Positions 22,576-30,768 of a stretch of DNA of 39,672 nucleotides are shown here, one piece after another. Position 1 is the first letter of the stretch; the number at the start of each line of letters is the position of its first letter. A program made the position numbers and the translations under genes. The stretch spans positions 1 through 39,672 of the forward strand of contig CABSDO010000006.1 of NCBI GenBank assembly GCA_902476475.1, written 5' to 3'. This DNA is from an uncultured Collinsella sp. Lineage in GTDB: Bacteria > Actinomycetota > Coriobacteriia > Coriobacteriales > Coriobacteriaceae. Under the pieces are notes generated by a model, which was not told the origin of the DNA, ran no database searches, and saw nothing but the letters and a program-made list of their open reading frames with translations.

Positions 22576-24609
22576 TTACATAATGCCGCAGAACGCGAGC
22601 AGCATGTCGATGAGCTTGATGAATACGAACGGGGCAACGATGCCGCCCAGACCCCACACGAGCAGGTTGTGGGTCAGCAGCTGTCCGGACGGTACCTCGC
22701 GGTACTTAACGCCCTTCAGCGCAGCCGGGATCAGCGCGACGATAACGAGCGCGTTATAGATGATGGCCGAAAGAACCGCGGACAGCGGGCTTGCCAGACC
22801 GAGGATGTTGAGCGCGCCAAGGCCCGGGTAGATCGGCGAAAACAGGGCCGGGATGATAGCGAAGTACTTCGCCATGTCGTTGGCCACCGAGAAGGTCGTA
22901 AGTGAACCGCGGGTCATGAGCAGCTGCTTGCCGATACGCACGACCTCGATGAGCTTGGTAGGGCTGGAGTCGAGGTCGACCATGTTGCCGGCCTCCTTGG
23001 CAGCCTGGGTGCCCGTGTTCATGGCCACGGCGACGTCGGCCTGGGCCAGAGCGGGCGCGTCGTTGGTGCCGTCGCCGGTCATGGCGACCAGGTGGCCCTC
23101 ACGCTGGAACTCGCGGATCTTCTCGAGCTTGCCTTCAGGGGTGGCCTCGGCCAGGAAGTCGTCAACGCCGGCCTCGGCGGCGATTGCCGCGGCGGTGAGC
23201 GGGTTGTCGCCCGTCACCATGATGGTCTTGATGCCCATCTTACGCAGGTCGGCGAACTTCTCCTTAACGCCGGACTTGATGATGTCCTTAAGGTACACAA
23301 CGCCCAGCACGCGGCAGTTCTTGGTCACGACCAGCGGGGTGCCGCCGGCCTTGGCGATACGCTCGACGGCCTCGTCGCACTCCTGGGAGAACACGCCGCC
23401 GGCTGCCTCCACATAGGTGCGCACGGAATCGGCAGCGCCCTTGCGGATCTCATTGCCCTCGTAGTTCACACCGGACATGCGGGTCGCCGCGGTGAAGGGG
23501 ATGAACTCCATACCCTTATCCTCGAGCGTGCGGCCGCGCAGACCGAACTGCTCCTTGGCGAGCACGACGATGGAACGGCCTTCGGGGGTCTCGTCGGCCA
23601 GCGAGGAAAGCTGGGCGGCATCGGCCAGCTCCGCGGGATCGATGCCGTCGACCGGGATGAACTCGGCGGCTTGGCGGTTACCCAGGGTGATGGTGCCGGT
23701 CTTGTCGAGCATGAGGATGTCGACGTCGCCGGCGGCCTCGATGGCGCGACCGGACATGGCCAGCACGTTGGCCTCGTTCAGACGGCTCATGCCGGCGATG
23801 CCGATGGCGGAAAGAAGGGCACCGATGGTAGTGGGAGCCAGGCACACGAGCAGCGCCACGAGCGTGGTCACGGCCGTGGGGTTGTCTATGTCGTTAAGAC
23901 CGACCGAGAGGCAGGAGTAACAATACAGGGCCAGCGTGACCAGGATAAAGACGATGGAGAGGGCCACCAGGAAGATCTCCAGAGCGATCTCGTTAGGGGT
24001 CTTCTTGCGCGCGGCACCCTCGACCATCGCGATCATCTTGTCCAGGAAGCTCTGGCCGGGCTCACTGGAGATCTTGACGATGATCCAGTCGGACAGCACC
24101 GTGGTACCGCCGGTAACGGCAGAGCGGTCGCCGCCGGCCTCGCGGACTACGGGGGCGGACTCGCCGGTGATGGCGGACTCGTCAACGGCGCCGTCGCCGG
24201 GAATCTGCTCGCCGGCGCGTACGATCACCAGGTCGCCGCGCGTGAGCTCGGTGCCGGAAACGACGGTGAAGTGCTCCTTGTCCTCAACGGACTCGATGCG
24301 ATGGGCCTCGACATCCTTCTTGGCCGCACGCAGGGAATCGGCCTGGGCCTTACCGCGGCCCTCGGCAAGCGCCTCGGCGAAGTTCGAGAACAGGTCGGTG
24401 AGCCACAGAATGACCGCGATGGCGACCACATAGTAGGTGGGCACACCCGCGTCCTGCACACCGAAAATGGAAGCGACGGCCAGGACGGAGGTCATGACGG
24501 CGGAAAGCCACACCAGGAACATGACCGGGTTTTGAATCTGGACGCGAGGATCCAGCTTGGCAAACGAGTCGCGGACCGCGCGGCCCATCATGTCTTTTTG
24601 CATAGTCAT
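22576..24609 (-). CDS. kdpB: Potassium-transporting P-type ATPase subunit KdpB
   Basis: 677 residues. The ATPase subunit of the high-affinity K+ pump: actuator motif ITGES (147-151), phosphorylated Asp302 in LDKTGT, hinge motif GDGTNDAPALAQADVAVAM and C-terminal membrane helices. The Ser of TGES, a site of inhibitory phosphorylation in E. coli KdpB, is present. Start MTMQKDMM (ATG 24609) lies behind GGAGGG; kdpA's stop is 16 nt upstream. Confidence 0.97.
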   Translation of the reverse strand: MTMQKDMMGRAVRDSFAKLDPRVQIQNPVMFLVWLSAVMTSVLAVASIFGVQDAGVPTYYVVAIAVILWLTDLFSNFAEALAEGRGKAQADSLRAAKKDVEAHRIESVEDKEHFTVVSGTELTRGDLVIVRAGEQIPGDGAVDESAITGESAPVVREAGGDRSAVTGGTTVLSDWIIVKISSEPGQSFLDKMIAMVEGAARKKTPNEIALEIFLVALSIVFILVTLALYCYSCLSVGLNDIDNPTAVTTLVALLVCLAPTTIGALLSAIGIAGMSRLNEANVLAMSGRAIEAAGDVDILMLDKTGTITLGNRQAAEFIPVDGIDPAELADAAQLSSLADETPEGRSIVVLAKEQFGLRGRTLEDKGMEFIPFTAATRMSGVNYEGNEIRKGAADSVRTYVEAAGGVFSQECDEAVERIAKAGGTPLVVTKNCRVLGVVYLKDIIKSGVKEKFADLRKMGIKTIMVTGDNPLTAAAIAAEAGVDDFLAEATPEGKLEKIREFQREGHLVAMTGDGTNDAPALAQADVAVAMNTGTQAAKEAGNMVDLDSSPTKLIEVVRIGKQLLMTRGSLTTFSVANDMAKYFAIIPALFSPIYPGLGALNILGLASPLSAVLSAIIYNALVIVALIPAALKGVKYREVPSGQLLTHNLLVWGLGGIVAPFVFIKLIDMLLAFCGIM

Positions 24610-24625
24610 AAATCTGCGCCCTCCT

Positions 24626-26449
24626 TTACGCAATCATCTGGAAGAACTCGGCAACGGGGCCAAGCGCCAGGGCCGGGAAGAAGCTCAGGGCACCGATCAG
24701 CAGAACGATGAACACGAGCAGGAATACGAACATGCCGTTGGTGGTAGACAGGGTACCGGCGCTCTCGGCGACCTTACCCTTCTTGGCCAGCGAGCCGGCG
24801 ATAGCCAGCGTACCGATGATGGGCATGAAGCGGGCGAACAGCATCTCGAGGCCGAGCATGACGTTGATCCAGGGAATGTTGCAGTTCATGCCTGCAAACG
24901 CCGAGCCGTTGTTGCCGCCGCATGAGGTGAAGGCATACAGCACCTCGGAGAAGCCGTGCGCGCCACCGTTGTTGAGCTGGTCGGCAAGACCGGGCACCAT
25001 GCAGGCGATGGCCGAGCACACCAGAATGGCAAACGGAGTTGCCAAGCACAGGACAACCGCCCAGCGCATCTCGCCCGGCTCGATCTTCTTGCCCAGGAAC
25101 TCAGGCGTGCGTCCGACCATGAGGCCGGCGATGAACACTGTGAGGATGGCGAAGCCGATCATGCCGTACAGGCCGCAGCCCACGCCGCCGAAGACGACCT
25201 CGCCCAGAGCAATCTGGAGCATCTGGACAAAACCGCCCAGCGGGGTGTAGGAGTCGTGCATGGAGTTAACCGAGCCGTTGGAAGCAGCCGTCGTGAAAGC
25301 GGACCAGGTGGAAGAGGAGGCGATACCGAAACGGCTCTCCTTGCCCTCCATGTTGCCGCCGGCCTGGCCGTCGGTCATCTCGATATTGACCGCTCCGCCA
25401 TCGGCCAGCTGCGGGGTGCCCGCATGCTCGTTGACGGCGATGATGCCGGTGAAGATCACCAGCAGGATGAACATGGCGGCAAAGATGGCCTTGCCCTGCT
25501 TGGTGTTCTTGACGCCGATACCGAAGGTGAAGCAACAGGCGGCCGGGATCAGCAGCAGGCTGGTCATCTCGATGATGTTGGTGAAGGCACTGGGGTTCTC
25601 ATACGGATGGGCGGAGTTCACGCCGAAGAAGCCGCCTCCGTTGGTGCCGGACTGCTTGATGGCAACCTGGGGAGCCGCGGGACCCTGGGGCAGGAACTGC
25701 TCGGTGACCACGCGCGCGCCCTCGACAACCTTGCCGTCGACCTTGACCGTGTCGCCCTCGATCTGGGCGCCGTCGATGACGCTCCAGCCGCCGTCTGCAT
25801 TAGGCTGAACAGCGACGGGCTCTACGAGCTCAGCCTTCTGAGCCGGCTGGAAGTTGGAGATGACGCCACCGGCGGCCAGGCAGATGCCGAACACGAGGTT
25901 CAGCGGGATGAGCACATACAGGACGGTGCGGGTGAGGTCGACCCAGAAGGAACCCAGACCCTGCTCCTTGACCTGACGGAAACCGCGGATGAGCGCGAAC
26001 ATGACCGCAATACCGGTGCCGGCGGACAAGAAGTTTTGCACGGTGAGGCCCATGAACTGCACAAAGTAGGACAGGGTGGTCTCACCGGAATAGGACTGCC
26101 AGTTGGTGTTGGTTATGAAGGAAGCAGCCGTATTGAACGACAGGTCCCATGACACACCCGGCAGGTGCTGGGGATTGCCTGGCAAGAAGGACTGAAACAC
26201 CTGGAGTGCCACAAGAGCCACGAGGCCGATCCCCGAAAAGACCAGCACGCTCGCCAGATAGCGCCTACACCCCATCTGCTCTGCCGCGTCGATGCGAAGC
26301 AGACGATAGACGCCACGCTCCACAGGAGCAATCACAGGCGACAGGAACGTATGCTCACCATCCATGATATGGGCCATGAACCGACCGAGCGGAACGGCCA
26401 GGACGACGAGCACGGCAAAGTACAAGATGTACTGAATCGCAGCGTCCAT
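24626..26449 (-). CDS. kdpA: Potassium-transporting ATPase subunit KdpA
   Basis: 607 residues, about 50 more than E. coli KdpA. Ten-helix channel-like subunit that selects K+; the filter motifs include GTNGGGFFGVNSAHPYENP and SCGGNNGSAFAG. The extra length is mostly a soluble loop near residues 215-250 (NADGGWSVIDGAQIEGDTVK). Start ATG 26449 is 3 nt after the kdpF stop with AGGAG inside kdpF. Confidence 0.96.
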   Translation of the reverse strand: MDAAIQYILYFAVLVVLAVPLGRFMAHIMDGEHTFLSPVIAPVERGVYRLLRIDAAEQMGCRRYLASVLVFSGIGLVALVALQVFQSFLPGNPQHLPGVSWDLSFNTAASFITNTNWQSYSGETTLSYFVQFMGLTVQNFLSAGTGIAVMFALIRGFRQVKEQGLGSFWVDLTRTVLYVLIPLNLVFGICLAAGGVISNFQPAQKAELVEPVAVQPNADGGWSVIDGAQIEGDTVKVDGKVVEGARVVTEQFLPQGPAAPQVAIKQSGTNGGGFFGVNSAHPYENPSAFTNIIEMTSLLLIPAACCFTFGIGVKNTKQGKAIFAAMFILLVIFTGIIAVNEHAGTPQLADGGAVNIEMTDGQAGGNMEGKESRFGIASSSTWSAFTTAASNGSVNSMHDSYTPLGGFVQMLQIALGEVVFGGVGCGLYGMIGFAILTVFIAGLMVGRTPEFLGKKIEPGEMRWAVVLCLATPFAILVCSAIACMVPGLADQLNNGGAHGFSEVLYAFTSCGGNNGSAFAGMNCNIPWINVMLGLEMLFARFMPIIGTLAIAGSLAKKGKVAESAGTLSTTNGMFVFLLVFIVLLIGALSFFPALALGPVAEFFQMIA

Positions 26450-26452
26450 AGT

Positions 26453-26539
26453 TTACGAATCACTCCTCATCAGAATGTAGATGTAATAGATAAGGAGTCC
26501 AATGCAGACGACTCCGATGATGGGAATGAGGATGTCCAT
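26453..26539 (-). CDS. kdpF: Potassium-transporting ATPase small subunit KdpF
   Basis: 28 residues, MDILIPIIGVVCIGLLIYYI and a short basic tail ending RSDS: one membrane helix, the size and place of KdpF, the small subunit that stabilises the Kdp complex. Start ATG 26539 is preceded by AAGGGGCGG. First gene of the operon; easily missed because of its length. Confidence 0.88.
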   Translation of the reverse strand: MDILIPIIGVVCIGLLIYYIYILMRSDS

Positions 26540-26783
26540 TTACCGCCCCTTTCACGCGCGGTCCGATGTCTCGGACGCCTGCTCTCGCAAGCGTCTGGGG
26601 ACAGTAAACGCTTCTAGGGATTAAAGAGGCGTGAGGGCCGGGGCTCACGTCCTTAAGATGCCGTAAAGATGCAGGTAGAAAGCACTATTGCGGCTGCAGT
26701 GCGCCTATACTCGACCTCGCGAGCATACAGTGGCGTCCTCACCGCGTATGCACGCATGGACAACGTTTCAGAAAGGCTACGCT
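26540..26783. promoter_or_regulatory. Shared kdpFABC / kdpDE control region
   Basis: A direct repeat AAGATGC at 26655-26661 and 26666-26672, exactly 11 bp apart, is the spacing bound by OmpR-class regulators, so it is a candidate KdpE site. It lies about 40 nt from a -10-like TTTAAT (26620-26625, minus strand) toward kdpF and from TATACT (26706-26711, plus strand) toward kdpD, neither with a good -35, as expected for activated promoters. Confidence 0.5.
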
Positions 26784-29510
26784 ATGCAGCGCGACGCATC
26801 GGACACTCGCGTCAATCCAGACCTCATCCTCAAGGCAATTGAGAAAGACGAGGCCGCCGATGACGCTCGGACCAGCCGGGGGCACCTCAAGATTTTCTTT
26901 GGCTACGCTGCTGGCGCAGGCAAAACCTATGCGATGCTTCAGGCCGCCCACGCCGCCGAGCGGCGAGGTGTCGACGTCGTCGCGGGATACATCGAGCCGC
27001 ACGAACGTCCGGCAACTGCCCATCTTGCACAAGGGCTTGAGAACGTGCCCTGTAAACTCATCGAGCACAACGGCATTGCGCTCAGCGAGTTCGATCTAGA
27101 TGCGGCTATCGAACGCGCCCCTCAGCTCATCCTTGTCGACGAGCTCGCCCATACGAATGCGCCGGGGTCTCGCCACGACAAACGCTATCAAGACGTCGAG
27201 GAACTTCTACATGCGGGCATCGACGTCTATACGACCGTGAACGTTCAGCATATCGAGAGCCTAAACGACATGGTTGCATCCATCACCGGCGTTGTCGTGA
27301 GCGAACGAATCCCCGACCGTATCTTCGATGATGCCGACCAGGTCGAGCTCGTCGACATAGAGCCCGAAGACCTACTTGAGCGCCTTCGCGCCGGCCTCGT
27401 CTACCGTCCCGCACAAGCCGACCAAGCGCAACAGCATTTTTTTACCGTCGAAAACCTCACCGCACTCCGAGAAATCGCGCTGCGCCGCTGCGCCGATCGC
27501 ACCGGCCACCTCACAGACGCCGCACGCGTGCTGGGAAACCGTGACTACTACACCAAGGAGCGTATCTTAGTCTGTGTCTCCCCGGCGCCGACCAATCCCC
27601 GCATCGTCCGTGCCGCCGCACGCATGGCGAAAGCGTTTCGCAGCGAGCTCGTCGCCCTGTTCGTAGAGAGCCCGCGCACGCAAGCCATGAGCGATGATGA
27701 GCGGGCCAAGCTTGCAGCCAATATCGCCCTAGCCGAGCAGATCGGAGCACATATGGAAACCGTCTATGGCGACGACGTCGCGTTTCAGATCTCCGAGTTC
27801 GCGCGCCTGTCGGGTATTTCGAAGATCGTCATGGGGCGCACGGGCGAGCACAGCAGCGTCCGTCAGGCCCTCTTTGGCCGCAAATCTCTCGTAGAACAGC
27901 TCATAACATTCGCCCCGAACCTCGACATTTACATCATTCCAGACCAGTCGACTCCGCCCTCCCGACCCAAAGGACGCCGCCATGCGCTCGCCCTGCAGCC
28001 GCCCAGCAGCCGAAACGTGCTCCGCACGCTGGCCCTCTCTCTTGTCGCCACGGCGATCGGCACGGCTTTCCGCCATCTGGGATTTGCCGATTCCAGCATC
28101 ATATCCCTCTATATCCTCACGGCCCTGCTGACCGCCGTCACCACGACGGGGCGTATCTGCACGATCGTATCGAGCGTGCTCTCTGTAGTGCTTTACAACT
28201 TCTGCTTCGTCACGCCTCTGTTTTCGCTCGCCAGCTACGACCGAAGCTATCTGGTCACGTTCGGCATCATGTTCGCTACCGCTATGGTCGCCGGCGAGTT
28301 AACTGCGCGCATCGCCGACAATGCCCGTACCTCCGCCGAGAACGCATTCAAAACGCGCGTACTCCTCGAAACGAACCAGCTCTTACAGCAAGCCCATAGC
28401 GCGGAGGAGTGCGCCCGCGTCGCCATGAACCAACTCGTCAAACTGCTAAAACTCGACGTGGTCTTCTACCCCGCCGAACACGGCACGCTCGGCAAGGCGC
28501 TCTATGAGTCCGCTGGCACCGAAAACCGATCCGCGTCGCTGCTCACCGACTACGAGCGCGCCGTTGCAACCTGGACCTTCACCAACAACAAGCGCGCGGG
28601 CGCAAGCACGCGGACCCTGCCTGAGGCGCGCTGTCTCTACCTCGCGGTTCGCACCGGCGACAAGGTATTCGGTGTCATCGGCATCGCCCTGGAGGGGCGC
28701 GAGACCGAAGCCTTCGAGCATTCGATCGTCCTATCTATCGTAGGTGAATGCGCCTTGGCGCTCGAAAGTGACCGAGCGGCGCAAGAGCGCGAAGAGGCTG
28801 CGGTCTTGGCGAAAAACGAGCAGCTGCGTGCCAACCTTTTGCGCTCCATCGGCCACGATTTGAGGACACCCCTCACGGCTATATCCGGATCTGCGGCAAT
28901 CCTTCGGAAGAGGCTCAGCCTCGAACAACGCTGCGATCTTGCCGATGCCATCTACGATGACTCCCTCTGGCTTATCGATACCGTGGAGAACCTCCTCGCC
29001 ATCACACGCGTCGAGGACGGCACCATTCGCCTCAACCTCACATCCGAGCTCATCGACGAGGTCATCGAGGCCGCCCTCAGCCATGTCGCCCAAGCATCGC
29101 ATGGACATGCCGTCACCATCGAGCACACTGACGACATCCTGCTGGTACGCGTCGACGTCCATCTCATCATGCAGGTGCTTACGAATCTCATCATGAACGC
29201 CTTCAAATACACGCCCGAGGACTCGACTGTCACCGTCAGCGCACGTCGCGAGGGCGCGTTCGTCGTGGTGGACGTCGCAGACGATGGGCCGGGTGTGGCA
29301 GACTGCGACAAGCCTCATATCTTTGAGCGCTTCTTTACCTCAGGCAATACGCGGCCCGTGGATTCGCGTCGAAGCATCGGCCTTGGGCTGTCGCTCTGCC
29401 GCTCCATCGTGGAGGCGCATGGCGGCGTCATCGAAGTTCGCGACAACCACCCCCATGGGGCCGTCTTCCGTTTTACCCTGCCCGCTGAGGAGATCGAGAT
29501 TCATGAATAA
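26784..29510 (+). CDS. kdpD: Sensor histidine kinase KdpD
   Basis: 908 residues. Senses K+ limitation/turgor and phosphorylates KdpE. N-terminal KdpD domain with Walker A GYAAGAGKTYAML and Walker-B-like LILVDELAHTNAPGSRH; USP-like domain (RILVCVSPAPTNPRIVRAAA); four membrane helices near 430-520; a GAF-like region; HisKA with phospho-acceptor His691 (SIGHDLRTPLT); ATPase domain motifs NLIMNAFKYTPE, DDGPGV, GLGLSLCRSIVEAHGG. Start ATG 26784 has GAAAGG 8 nt upstream and fits family N-termini; the longer frame from 26688 is not supported. Overlaps kdpE by 8 bp. Confidence 0.95.
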   Translation: MQRDASDTRVNPDLILKAIEKDEAADDARTSRGHLKIFFGYAAGAGKTYAMLQAAHAAERRGVDVVAGYIEPHERPATAHLAQGLENVPCKLIEHNGIALSEFDLDAAIERAPQLILVDELAHTNAPGSRHDKRYQDVEELLHAGIDVYTTVNVQHIESLNDMVASITGVVVSERIPDRIFDDADQVELVDIEPEDLLERLRAGLVYRPAQADQAQQHFFTVENLTALREIALRRCADRTGHLTDAARVLGNRDYYTKERILVCVSPAPTNPRIVRAAARMAKAFRSELVALFVESPRTQAMSDDERAKLAANIALAEQIGAHMETVYGDDVAFQISEFARLSGISKIVMGRTGEHSSVRQALFGRKSLVEQLITFAPNLDIYIIPDQSTPPSRPKGRRHALALQPPSSRNVLRTLALSLVATAIGTAFRHLGFADSSIISLYILTALLTAVTTTGRICTIVSSVLSVVLYNFCFVTPLFSLASYDRSYLVTFGIMFATAMVAGELTARIADNARTSAENAFKTRVLLETNQLLQQAHSAEECARVAMNQLVKLLKLDVVFYPAEHGTLGKALYESAGTENRSASLLTDYERAVATWTFTNNKRAGASTRTLPEARCLYLAVRTGDKVFGVIGIALEGRETEAFEHSIVLSIVGECALALESDRAAQEREEAAVLAKNEQLRANLLRSIGHDLRTPLTAISGSAAILRKRLSLEQRCDLADAIYDDSLWLIDTVENLLAITRVEDGTIRLNLTSELIDEVIEAALSHVAQASHGHAVTIEHTDDILLVRVDVHLIMQVLTNLIMNAFKYTPEDSTVTVSARREGAFVVVDVADDGPGVADCDKPHIFERFFTSGNTRPVDSRRSIGLGLSLCRSIVEAHGGVIEVRDNHPHGAVFRFTLPAEEIEIHE

Positions 29511-30207
29511 TGCCGCTAAGCCACGCATCCTCCTGGTCGAAGATGACCTGACCGTTCAAAACCTCGTTTCGACCGCGCTTGACCTCCACGGCTATGTCGT
29601 GAGCAAGGTTTGCAACGGCCAGGCCGCCATCATGGATGCGGTGTCGCACGGCCCCAGCCTCATCATGCTCGACCTCGGCCTTCCCGACATTGACGGTATC
29701 GAGGTCATCACGAAGATCCGAAGCTGGTCGGCAGTCCCCATTATCGTCATTTCGGCGCGCACCGAAGATTCCGACAAGATTGCAGCACTTGACGCAGGGG
29801 CAGACGACTACCTCACCAAGCCCTTTTCTGTGGATGAGTTGCTCGCGCGCGTCCGCGCGAATTTGAGGCGCTCCTTGATGGCGTCGAGCGAGTCGACAGA
29901 AGCGAGCACGTTCGACAACGGTCCGCTGCATATCGACTACGCCGCGGGATACGCGACGAAAGACGGACGCGAGCTCTCGCTCACCCCAACCGAGTACAAA
30001 TTGCTCGTCCTTCTGGCGAAAAACGTCGACAAGGTGCTCACCCACACCTTCATCACCCGCGAGATATGGGGCACGAGCTGGGACAGCGATCTGGCGAGCC
30101 TGCGCGTGTTCATGCGCACCCTGCGCAAGAAGATCGAGGCAGACCCCTCTCATCCCAAGATGATTCAGACGCACATGGGTGTCGGGTACCGCATGCAGCG
30201 TCTCTAG
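29503..30207 (+). CDS. kdpE: Response regulator KdpE
   Basis: 234 residues, OmpR class. Receiver with Asp14/Asp15, phospho-acceptor Asp57 (IMLDLGLPD), conserved Thr/Ser and Lys (YLTKPF); winged-helix domain from about 140 (LSLTPTEYKLLVLLAKN, GVGYRM). Activates kdpFABC. The ATG at 29503 lies inside the end of kdpD, so the two are translationally coupled. The palindrome at 30222-30288 starts 15 nt after the stop. Confidence 0.95.
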   Translation: MNNAAKPRILLVEDDLTVQNLVSTALDLHGYVVSKVCNGQAAIMDAVSHGPSLIMLDLGLPDIDGIEVITKIRSWSAVPIIVISARTEDSDKIAALDAGADDYLTKPFSVDELLARVRANLRRSLMASSESTEASTFDNGPLHIDYAAGYATKDGRELSLTPTEYKLLVLLAKNVDKVLTHTFITREIWGTSWDSDLASLRVFMRTLRKKIEADPSHPKMIQTHMGVGYRMQRL

Positions 30208-30221
30208 CCCACCCCACAAAA

Positions 30222-30288
30222 AGTTGCGGTGGAATACGGAGTAGATAAGGCCTTTGACAGCCAAAACAGTCCGTATTTCACCGCAACT
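30222..30288 (-). repeat. Long palindrome, family 2 copy B
   Basis: 19-nt arms (30222-30240, 30270-30288) beginning AGTTGCGGTGGAATACGGA, one G-U mismatch, 29-nt loop. U-run on the minus strand (CAACTTTTTG), so it best ends minus-strand transcripts arriving from the feo side; it also directly follows kdpE on the plus strand. Near-identical to 21843-21909. Confidence 0.8.
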
Positions 30289-30347
30289 GATTTAACGATG
30301 CCCAAAATTACTCTTCAACTCGCCGCGCTCGCGTCCAAATGCGCAAG

Positions 30348-30377
30348 GTGCCCCGCGAACGAATGCCCGCGGGGCAC
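30348..30377 (-). terminator. Hairpin downstream of the FeoB-associated gene
   Basis: 10-bp perfect arms GTGCCCCGCG (30348-30357) and complement (30368-30377), 16 nt after the stop; no real U-run, so termination may depend on the palindrome beyond it. Confidence 0.6.
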
Positions 30378-30392
30378 TTGGATGTCTGGGCC

Positions 30393-30593
30393 CTACTTGA
30401 TACCGCGGCCCAAGTCTTCGGCGATTTTGTCCACACCCTTAAGTGCGGCGCACGTCTTTTTGTTGGAGCAATGCCCCGTGCAAACGCCACCCTGAGCGCA
30501 GTCGGCGCAGCTGCCCTTGCGGTAGATGCGCACGCATACCGCGACAAACGCAATACCGATAACAGCCAGTACAACAATATCGATAGGTGCCAT
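30393..30593 (-). CDS. FeoB-associated Cys-rich membrane protein
   Basis: 66 residues: one N-terminal membrane helix (PIDIVVLAVIGIAFVAVCVRIY) followed by a Cys-rich tail, GSCADCAQGGVCTGHCSNKKTC. This matches the small proteins found next to feoB in many anaerobes (Pfam family of FeoB-associated Cys-rich proteins); a role in iron delivery or FeoB assembly is assumed, not shown. Start ATG 30593 with GAGGAGG. Separated from feoB by a terminator, so it may be made at a lower level or from its own promoter. Confidence 0.85.
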   Translation of the reverse strand: MAPIDIVVLAVIGIAFVAVCVRIYRKGSCADCAQGGVCTGHCSNKKTCAALKGVDKIAEDLGRGIK

Positions 30594-30709
30594 AGCAAGC
30601 CTCCTCTAGTTAGCCACCACTTACTTTACCCCATTCTCTACCTACCAAAAAGGGACAGGTTTATTTTGGTTGGTTTTATCTGCGGAAACGCCACATCTCC
30701 CCTACCAAA

Positions 30710-30742
30710 AAGCCCGAGTGTCGCTGGGACACCCGGGCTTTC
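30710..30742 (-). terminator. Terminator of feoB
   Basis: 14-bp arms (30710-30723, 30729-30742) with one G-U pair, loop GCTGG, followed by CTTTTTGG on the minus strand, 26 nt after the feoB stop. Confidence 0.85.
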
Positions 30743-30768
30743 GGAAAGGGGTTAATCCTTATTCGGAC

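Noticed and set aside
23092..24711. A 539-codon open frame opposite kdpB
   Set aside because: Antisense shadow of a well-defined P-type ATPase gene.
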